A stretch of 64,000 nt of DNA, taken from assembly GCA_030248295.1 (NCBI GenBank), contig JASANH010000770.1, positions 992,001 through 1,056,000 on the forward strand, written 5' to 3'. The notes under the pieces are model-generated. The model was given only the letters and a program-made list of their open reading frames with translations. It did no database searches and was not told where the DNA came from. The stretch comes from Mesodorylaimus sp. YZB2_4. Lineage: Eukaryota > Nematoda > Enoplea > Dorylaimida > Dorylaimidae. Both the position numbers and the translations under genes were made by a program. Below are positions 56,838 to 64,000 of the stretch, in pieces (the first letter of the stretch is position 1; the number at the start of each line of letters is the position of its first letter).

Positions 56838-59054
56838 TTACAAAGTCGCTTGGGTGGTGGGATGGAGAGCATGGCGGATTTCATCAGCGATCTTTTGGAG
56901 TTCTTGCTTGACTTCTTCCTTGATCTTGTTGAATTCCTGTTCAGCTTCGGCCAATTTTTCTTTCAGTTCTTGTTCGGCTTTGCTGACGGCTTGTTTGACT
57001 TTTTCCAAATCCTCGTCATACTTCTCCTTGGCTTGTTCTTTGACTTTCTCGAACTCTTCTTGGGCCTTCTTTAACTCCTCCTTCAATTTCTCTTCAGCCT
57101 GTTGCAATTTTTGTTTAGCTTCGGCCACCTTCTTGTCCAAGGCTTCGCGAGCATCCTTGATTTCTTGTTGGACCTTGTCCTTCAATTGGCTGTATTTTTC
57201 CTTGAGCTCTTGTTCCAATTCGTCCAATTTCTCTTTGACTTCGTCGCTCAATTTCTTGTATTCTTCCTTGACTTGTTCCATTTTCTGGGCGACTTGTTCT
57301 TTCACTTGGGTCAAGATTTCTTGGACTTTCTGTTTCAGTTCATCCAACTTGGCCTTGGCTTGTTCTTTCAATTTTTCCAGTTCTTGCTTGGCCTGATCGA
57401 ATTTTTCTTTCAATTGCTGCTCGATCTTGCGCAAGGTGTCCTCGATTTGGCTCTTGATTTCAGCGATCTTTTGCTTAATTTGATCGATGATATCTTTCAG
57501 ATCGCGTTTGCCGATGGTGTGACGGATTTCGTCTTCAATCTTTTTCAATTCTTGCTCGACATTTTCCTTGACTTTTTGATATTCCTTTTCGGCTTCGTCC
57601 ATTTTCTGTTTCAATTCATCTTCAGCCTTGGCAACGGCTTCTTTCACTTTATCGACGGCATCACCGTATTTTTCCTCGGCTTCTTGTTTGGCCTTGTCGA
57701 AATCTTCTTGAGCCTTTTTCAATTCTTCTTGCAAGTTCTTTTCGGCTTGATCCAACTTTTGTTTCGCTTGTTCGACTTGATCCTGGAGTTGTTTGCGGGC
57801 ATTTTTCAAATCTTCAGCAACTTGACCTTTCAGTTCGCCGTATTTCTCCTTGGCTTCCTTCTCCAATTCGTCCAACTTCTTTTCGACCTCGTCGCGGAGT
57901 TTGTCGTATTCGCTCTTGGCTTCGGTCAATTTTTGTTGAACTTGCTGTTGAACATCGCCCAAGATCTTCTGGATTTTAACTCTAACTTCATCGTATTTCT
58001 CCTTGACTTCAATTTTTAATTTTTCCAAATCTTGTTTAGCTTGTTCGAATTTTTGTTCCAAGGCTTTCTTGATATTATCCAAGGCATCTTGCAATTTGCT
58101 AGCGATGTCGGCTAATTCCTTCTTGATAGCGTCGAGGACCGAGCTCAAATCGCGTTTGCCGATGGTGTGGCGCAATTCATCGATCAAATCCTTGACTTTG
58201 TCTTGGATTTGCTGCTTGACCTTATTGTATTCTTGTTGGGCTTGGCTCAGTTTTTCTTTGAGTTCCTCTTCAGCCTTGGTCAAAGCTTCTTTGACTTGAT
58301 CTACGGCTTGACCATATTTTTCTTTGGCTTCTTCCTTCAGTTTGTTGAATTCATCTTGGGCTTGTTGCAATTTTTGTTTCAATTCCTCTTCAGCCTTGGC
58401 CAAAGCTTCCTTGCCTTCCTTCAATTTTTGTTCAACTTCTTGTTTGACCTTTTCGATTTTCTCTTTGACATCTTTGCTGACTTCACCATATTTTTCCTTG
58501 GCTTCTTGTTCGACTTCTTGAATCTTTTGGCCCAGTTCGCTTTCCAATTTCTCGAATTCGGAACGGGCTTCGGCCATCTTAGCGACGACGTCATATTTGA
58601 CCTTTTGGATGGTGTCTTGGACTTGTTTCTTCAATTCGTCGTATTTGACTGAGGCTTTGTTCTTCAAGTCATCCAAGGTTTTCTTGGCTTGGTCGAGTTT
58701 CTCTTTGATTTGTTGCTTGATCTTGTCCAAGGCGTCGGTGAAGCTGTTTTTCACTTGGTCGACAGTCTCCTTGACTTGATCTTTCACCTGGCCAACTTTA
58801 TCTTCAAGTTTTTGTTTCAATTTGCCGGCATCGTCAGTGATTTCATGTTCCACCTGGCCGAGTTTGTCCTTCGCTTGATCCAATTGATGTTTCACTTCGT
58901 CTTTGGCTTTTTCGAAGTCGTCACGCAATTTGTCCAAGAAGGATTCGTCTTGCGCATTTTCATTAGCTTGAACATTCTCGACGTAGTGACGCGGTAGTAC
59001 GGCAGCAAATGCCACGATTGGGACTAGCAACAATAGAACCAAAGTGGTCTTCAT
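56838..59054 (-). CDS. Secreted tandem-repeat helical polyprotein
   Basis: An intronless frame of 738 residues. I start at the ATG at 59054 because MKTTLVLLLLVPIVAFAAV is a clean signal peptide, although an ATG 41 codons upstream is in frame within the probable 5'UTR. The mature protein is almost only Lys, Glu, Gln, Asp, Ala, Leu and Val in heptad or 11-residue-like helical periodicity (KEKYDEVRVKIQKILGDVQQ and the like), with almost no Cys or Pro. Two identical junctions RHTIGKRDL occur at residues about 296-303 and 512-519, and the C-terminus has the matching DEIRHAL. These divide it into three units of about 216-280 residues. GKR before Asp is a dibasic processing site. The composition recalls group 3 LEA proteins and apolipoprotein-like amphipathic helices. 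The layout recalls nematode polyprotein allergens, though I see no sequence match to them. The function is unknown; secretion, lipid binding or protection from desiccation are inferences. Confidence 0.85.
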   Translation of the reverse strand: MKTTLVLLLLVPIVAFAAVLPRHYVENVQANENAQDESFLDKLRDDFEKAKDEVKHQLDQAKDKLGQVEHEITDDAGKLKQKLEDKVGQVKDQVKETVDQVKNSFTDALDKIKQQIKEKLDQAKKTLDDLKNKASVKYDELKKQVQDTIQKVKYDVVAKMAEARSEFEKLESELGQKIQEVEQEAKEKYGEVSKDVKEKIEKVKQEVEQKLKEGKEALAKAEEELKQKLQQAQDEFNKLKEEAKEKYGQAVDQVKEALTKAEEELKEKLSQAQQEYNKVKQQIQDKVKDLIDELRHTIGKRDLSSVLDAIKKELADIASKLQDALDNIKKALEQKFEQAKQDLEKLKIEVKEKYDEVRVKIQKILGDVQQQVQQKLTEAKSEYDKLRDEVEKKLDELEKEAKEKYGELKGQVAEDLKNARKQLQDQVEQAKQKLDQAEKNLQEELKKAQEDFDKAKQEAEEKYGDAVDKVKEAVAKAEDELKQKMDEAEKEYQKVKENVEQELKKIEDEIRHTIGKRDLKDIIDQIKQKIAEIKSQIEDTLRKIEQQLKEKFDQAKQELEKLKEQAKAKLDELKQKVQEILTQVKEQVAQKMEQVKEEYKKLSDEVKEKLDELEQELKEKYSQLKDKVQQEIKDAREALDKKVAEAKQKLQQAEEKLKEELKKAQEEFEKVKEQAKEKYDEDLEKVKQAVSKAEQELKEKLAEAEQEFNKIKEEVKQELQKIADEIRHALHPTTQATL

Positions 59055-59155
59055 TTTTTCGTTTATGAAAATTTTTACAAAAGTAAAAGTCGCTTTTAGA
59101 AGTAGTATTTCAGTACTACCGCGTAAATGTGCATCTTCGGCTTCTCTTCGCTCAG

Positions 59156-59162
59156 TTTTATA
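59156..59162 (-). promoter_or_regulatory. TATA box of the repeat polyprotein gene
   Basis: On the minus strand GGGTATAAAACTG lies about 100 bp before the ATG at 59054. This places the transcription start near 59130 and leaves a short untranslated leader. Confidence 0.7.
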
Positions 59163-59199
59163 CCCTTCACTTATCACTGCCTTTCAATGCCTACCTTTC

Positions 59200-59945
59200 T
59201 TTGAGATATAGATTATGCCTAAGTCCAAATGGCGTATGGCTGACAGATAATGATTTCATCTTTGCAATGTCACGGGCATAAAGTGTAGCTTATGGCTAAC
59301 CTTTGACCCAGCCTCGCCTTTGTACACTTCAAAACAGGCTTGCTCTCGATAAGGTGATGGACCTAAGGGTAAGGTGCAACAATTTTAATGATAAGATTGC
59401 ATAAGTTTGCGCTGCACAGACAGGACTTAAAGAATAAATATTTGTACGCTAGGTTCAATTTATGACGCAATTCGCAGGATAGGTGTTAAATAAATGTGAA
59501 ATCGAGACATCGAAAAGTCGAGAACATGTGCGACGTCGAATGTACTCCAGTGCCTCAGTACCCGTCCGGTGCACTCTTGCAGTACTGTATTTGTAAACCA
59601 ATGTCTAATCATGCGCTGCGTCATCGCCGTTCACACCACCAATTGCAAAGTGCATGGTCCAAAAACGTGGGAGGCGTGATCGAGATGTTGAGGGGGTGAA
59701 CGACTCTACTGAAATTTTGCAAACACAACGTGTCTAATTTTAGCGTGAGCGGCTGAATAGTTCAGTTTGAAAATTAACTGGTACGCTACCTACAATTCCA
59801 CGATTTGCACTGACGATGTGAGAGTGGAAAACGCGTTTTTTGACTTCCCCTCCCCCTGCACACCTTTCATCCATTTCGGTTTACCCCCCCCCCCCCCCCC
59901 CCCCTAACGAGCATTCATTCTTAGAAAACATTACTCCCAGCATCG
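59200..59945. other. Intergenic with long C homopolymer
   Basis: No gene is supported. A run of about 20 C residues lies at 59886-59905. Confidence 0.45.
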
Positions 59946-59947
59946 CC

Positions 59948-60252
59948 TGATCCGCCAAAGTGATGGGGATTGGTCATCAGTCCGATCCGACTGCCGCATC
60001 TGCCGAATTAGCAACTAAAGTTTTTCGCGCTCCTTCTGCTTGAAAATAATAATGTCTACAATACTACATGTAATTAAAATAACAAATCCAAAATTGGTGT
60101 TGGAAGCCCGCTTAGGGCGCAGGCTAGTTGTTCTGAGTTTTTTGGAGTGGTCATAGACAGTGACAGCGAGAAAACTGCAGGCTACATAGTTGTGGCGCAC
60201 AGTAGGTCCAAAGACGTCACCCCAATTTATATCTCATTTATTGAATCGGGGT
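59948..60252 (+). repeat. GATC-rich dispersed repeat, copy 2
   Basis: This is similar to 4672-5003 in the same orientation. Shared parts are TTTTTCGCGCT near 60016, GGAGTGGTCATAGACAGTGA near 60145, and the right end with a GAATCGGG motif. Confidence 0.6.
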
Positions 60253-60369
60253 CTGCGTTTAGGGTCGGATCAGTCGATGCTGGCAGCTTAGCATCGTCTC
60301 TGACATCCCAGTGACGGAAGTGGAGTGACGGAAATGTAAGTTCTGGCGCCAGTGGACCATGGCGCGGGC

Positions 60370-60500
60370 CCCCCCCCCCCCGCCCTGGCTGGTAAGGGTC
60401 AGCCAATCGGTTTGATGTTCCAAAGGCAAGTATTGTCGTTAAACTCGCCAAGTCAGAGTATGTCCGGCCAACTTCTTCTGCTACGCCTGCTGAGCTTTAT
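60370..60500 (+). repeat. Degenerate LTR fragment of the miniature LTR family
   Basis: CCCTGGCTGGTAAGGGTCAG, GTTTGATGTTCC, TATTGTCGTTAAACTCGCC and CTACGCCTGC follow the order of the solo LTR at 42.6 kb, with many changes. Neither terminus is intact. Confidence 0.4.
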
Positions 60501-60509
60501 AAGAGAAGG

Positions 60510-61525
60510 CCCCTGATTTGAGCGACAAAAACACTGGCAGCACCACTAAAATCGTTTACCCGCCTTAGAAAAACAGAAACCAAAGGATGAAGAGTGTTTT
60601 GAAAAACTTAAATATAATCGATGAGTGTTTGGTATGAGAGTGTATAGCAAATAGCAATAGGTTGGACATCCTTAATGAATGGCCCCCTGATCTGCAGAGT
60701 CCCCACTTTAGCAACCTGTGAAAGCGGACTGACAGTTCAAAAAAAATGAGTGAATTTTAGAGTTAACCATTCTTCCGTGAGACCCTTCACTTGATTAATT
60801 AAATGGATTTAGGAAGGGGAATGATTGCGTGAATTTTAAAGTTGATTTCATTCATTCCTTTAAAATTGTCAGCTCGCCTACACAGGCTGCTAAAAGATTT
60901 TCGAATCCTCATATAACCGGGCCGGGTGATGTTGTGGGGACTCAGAGATACTCTTGCAAAGTTAGCACTTGATTTTCTAAAATCCTAATGCTCATCGCCA
61001 CTGTAAAATATAACACTACAAAGTAGCATATCGGCTATAAGCTCATTGCGTCAAAATATGCAGAATATCTTCTTACTGTTGTTAGCAAAGTTTTGCTTTA
61101 CTTCTCACTCAGCAACATCTTTATCAATTGAATCGACGACATTACAGTATGCACTAAAACCCACACCGCTTATAGCACAGAGTCTTAGCGGGTCTCGTGC
61201 AACCTGATTTTCTCTCTCGTGCAAGTGTGCGGGCAAGTCGAATTATTTCTCACCAGTTCCATCATATGATTGTTGTGATAGCCGGGTTTTTGAGACACAT
61301 GCTGCAATGGATCAATATTATTCTTGGTTTTTTCAGTACTAACTTTCAAAATGTGTATGTAAAAACCTTTATATCGTGTTTAAGCAAGTGATAAATACAC
61401 CCGGTTATGACCGCTGGACCAAAAGCACGTGCTGCACGTGTTCTTGATTCAAGGAATAGATTCGATCAGAAAACTGGTTTATTAACATACAATTAGAAAA
61501 TAAATCGTAATCAAAATCCAGAATC
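60510..61525. other. 5' flank of the V-ATPase subunit D gene
   Basis: I see no supported gene. The promoter of the downstream gene should lie here, but no core element stands out. Confidence 0.35.
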
Positions 61526-64000
61526 ATGAGCGGAGCAGGTGACCGAATCGCTATTTTTCCATCTCGAATGTAAGTTTATTTAACAGCTCCAAAATTTTGC
61601 GTTTTTTTTCTATTGCAAAGCTTACGAATTTTCCGAAATTTAGGGCCCAAACATTGATGAAAGGTCGATTGAAGGGCGCGCAGAAAGGCCACAGTTTATT
61701 GAAAAAGAAAGCCGATGCACTCAATATGAGATTCCGCTCGATTTTGCAAAAAATCATTCAGGTAACAGGTGGAATAGTTTTGAGGGAATACTGCGCGAGA
61801 TAACGATTTCGACAGGTCGACTCGATTTATGTAGTCTTATCAACGCCCTTTTTGAGCCTGATTTGACTCCAGATGTAATTGAAAATTATGAACCAAAAAT
61901 TGTGCGTCGAATGTTCCTGTATTTTTCTCTCCCGCCATCGTTGGTGACCATCATATATTCTTGGAACTTGGTCATACACCCCATATTCTGATTTCAGAAC
62001 AAAGTACTTATGGGCGAAGTTATGAAAGAGGCTTCGTTTTCACTGGCGGAAGGCAAATTCACGGCTGGCGATTTCGGTCATATTATTCTTCAAAATGTTA
62101 GCAAGGCTCAGATCAAAACGAAAATGCGAAAGGATAATGTGGCCGGTGTGACGTTGCCTATTTTCGAGGCGTATCAAGATGGGCCAGATAGTAAGTCGGG
62201 CACTTTCATGTGCTGGGATTGGTGCCTCGTTGACAAGAAGTCCTGGAGGTGAAGTTTGTATTTGACACCGACACAGGGCCAAAACGTGGGCTCACTACTC
62301 ACAACTCATTTAGAACTCACGCGTCATCCCAAAATCGACCGGTCCGATCCGGCCAATCCGCTTCATAAAATATAAGATTGGTGGGGATCACGCCTTTGGC
62401 ACTGAGTTCTCACCAACCTGCCCTGTTTCTTCGCTGTAACTCTCTGTCAGACCATTCCAGAGACACGGAAGACATGACCATCGCCTAAAGTGGAATAAAA
62501 TGTGTATTTGAGAAAAAGAAACGGGACTTTCTCATCATAACATGCCACACTTCATCATTTTCCAACAGAAAAAGTGCGAAAAAGTTTAGTTGCCGATCCA
62601 GCAGTCGGATGGGATCTGGAACTGATCCACCCCTCGGATCGGCGAATAGGTTCGGCTGGATCGGTAGATGCTGGCTGTCATCCCGAACGCCTCCTGGATG
62701 AAAAGCTTGTAACACAGTCGGTTGTCCAGACAGAGGTTTCCTGATTGCATAATAGGATAAATGGGCACTTGTCTAGAAGAGTGGCGAAAGAAAGTATTCT
62801 ATAACATTTCTGAGGAGTCAGGTAAGAAATTAGATTTGAAACGGAAGGTTTTAGGCGCCCTCTTCTAGATCAATGCCAACAAATGTCCGTAGTCCGTATA
62901 ACTGCTTACTGTGATCGTTCTGACCGCATGTCGCTAAGCATTGCAGGATGCGTTCTGTGGTCATCCTTTATGAGAAACATGACCTTATGAACTCGCTTTA
63001 CTTTCTAACAAGTGCGGGTCTACGGCACTCATAATTCACAGACAGAGGCTCTTTTCCAATTTTTCCAACACTTTTTTATATGGGGATGCCATAAAGAAGA
63101 CTCTGGTCGGTACTGTTTCCGCTGGACAGGAAATCGAAGACACTTTACTCTGCCATCACTGGATTCACTCTTCGATTTGGTCCACTGTCATTCTTTATTA
63201 CACATTTGAACCTACTGTGCGTATGAGAAGTATCAGGGCCCCAACACTGATCCTGACCTCGATTTCGGGTCGAAAAAGTTGAACCTCGACAAAAGTTACC
63301 CTCGGCCGAACACTATGTACTACCAGCTGTCTTTACCTTCACATCCTGCGCTTCCACCCAGTTTCTGTAATCCTGTACAGTAAGTAGTAGGTAAAACCAT
63401 GGCCATCGAAATTAATCTGAAACAAGCAGCTCGAACCTTCGTGTACTTCCAAATCATTTTTGCAAACACTGCGTCCCTCTAGCCAAGAAATTCAACGATT
63501 TTTCTTGTGAAACGACTTTTTCCTGGCAACATATTTTAATATCTTACGCGCCAAAATTCATTACAGTCCAAGAACCTACACATGCAACAGTTCTTGCTTT
63601 GAGTGACAGCTCTACTACTACAACATTTATTTAGAGTTGTGTAACAGAGCTGGATTTTTGGTGCAAACAATTGACCTTGTCTTTAGAGGTGTGGACACTA
63701 ACGCCATACCAACAGTGGCTTAGGCTTGTCTGATCACTTAATTTCCAACTGCATTGCGAATTTACGTTGAACTTCTGTTTTCAGCTTACGATATGACTGG
63801 TTTGGGCAAAGGCGGCGCCAATATTGCTAAGATCAAGAAAAATTTTAACAAAGCTGTTGAACTGCTTGTGGAATTGGCCACTTTACAAACATGCTTCATT
63901 ACACTGGACGAAGCTATCAAAGTTACGAATCGGCGTGTGAACGCTATCGAATATGGTATGTTGTTTCGCTAAGGCCTACATTTTTCTGGCACAGTTATAG
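61526..64000 (+). CDS. vha-14-like: V-type proton ATPase subunit D, 3' end outside window
   Basis: Subunit D is the central rotor shaft of the V1 sector, linking the A3B3 head to the membrane ring in vacuolar and lysosomal acidification. Exons: 61526-61569, 61644-61761, 61998-62190 and 63785-63955; all phases agree. The sequence MSGAGDRIAIFPSRM, AQTLMKGRLKGAQKGHSLLK, GEVMKEASFSLAEGKFTAGD, DNVAGVTLPIFEAY, DMTGLGKGGANIAKIKKNF and TLDEAIKVTNRRVNAIEY follows the family closely. The last visible exon ends in a split codon before gtatgt. The C-terminal third (about 95 residues in homologs) lies beyond the window. Intron 3 is 1.6 kb and carries a GATC-rich repeat. Confidence 0.95.
62325..62672 (-). 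repeat. GATC-rich dispersed repeat, copy 3 (V-ATPase intron)
   Basis: Read on the minus strand it runs parallel to 4672-5003 for nearly the whole length: GGATCGGCAACTAAAC, TTTTTCGCACTTT, TCCCGTTTCTTTTTCTCAAA, TGGTCTGACAGAGAGTTACA, GATCCCCACCAATCTTATAT. The third copy confirms the unit's borders. Confidence 0.75.

Noticed and set aside
56854..58997. Several long plus-strand frames rich in Phe, Leu and Ser opposite the polyprotein
   Set aside because: They are mirror translations of the Lys/Glu/Gln-rich minus-strand gene, whose signal peptide, TATA box and repeats show which strand is coding.

Overview
The window looks like animal nuclear DNA, most likely from a nematode. Genes are broken by many introns, the short ones about 40-110 bases, and a large share of the 3' splice sites end in TTTCAG or TTTTAG. 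The aspartic protease resembles the nematode ASP-1 type. Some introns exceed 1 kb and are full of transposon debris. I cannot name the species, and another ecdysozoan remains possible.

Layout from left to right. 1.7-2.7 kb (-): a broken GPCR gene. 3.1-3.5 kb (-): a small one-pass membrane protein. 5.0-7.4 kb (-): a RAD51D-like recombinase whose last codons lie in a repeat. 7.65 kb (+): an intron-containing tRNA-Tyr. 9.2-10.8 kb (+): a Pro/Ala/Gln-rich protein. 13.1-20.5 kb (+): a DHX8/PRP22-like DEAH helicase reduced to its helicase core. 21.9-23.7 kb (+): a secreted aspartic protease. 24.4-26.1 kb (-): a C-type-lectin-like gene lacking its 5' part. 27.7-34.1 kb (+): an O-GlcNAc-transferase-like gene whose catalytic residues appear lost. 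35.0-35.7 kb: a complete miniature LTR retrotransposon with target-site duplication, primer-binding site and polypurine tract. 36.7-37.7 and 45.3-46.3 kb (+): two intact GPCR paralogs that are near identical over their 5' two thirds only. 37.9-40.3 kb: a TIR element with a LINE nested in it. 41-45 kb: a tRNA-derived SINE, a decayed Tc1-like element split by a solo LTR, and a second Tc1-like element with both TIRs. 48.6-50.7 kb (-): a CCDC85/PICC-1-like coiled-coil gene. 53.2-54.9 kb (+): 3-hydroxyanthranilate 3,4-dioxygenase. 55.7-56.3 kb: a LINE 3' remnant. 56.8-59.1 kb (-): a secreted, charged helical protein made of three repeats separated by dibasic sites. 61.5-64 kb (+): the 5' part of V-ATPase subunit D.

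The genes do not form one pathway. Housekeeping genes (RAD51D, V-ATPase D, HAAO, CCDC85) sit among secreted or sensory genes (protease, lectin, GPCRs, helical polyprotein) and two divergent paralogs of essential genes (helicase, OGT-like). The most interesting points are the miniature LTR element and its solo LTRs, the repeat polyprotein, the apparently dead OGT paralog, the mosaic GPCR pair, and a RAD51D C-terminus supplied by a repeat. Gene models were spliced by eye from reading frame, splice signals and remembered family sequences. No alignment or database search was run.
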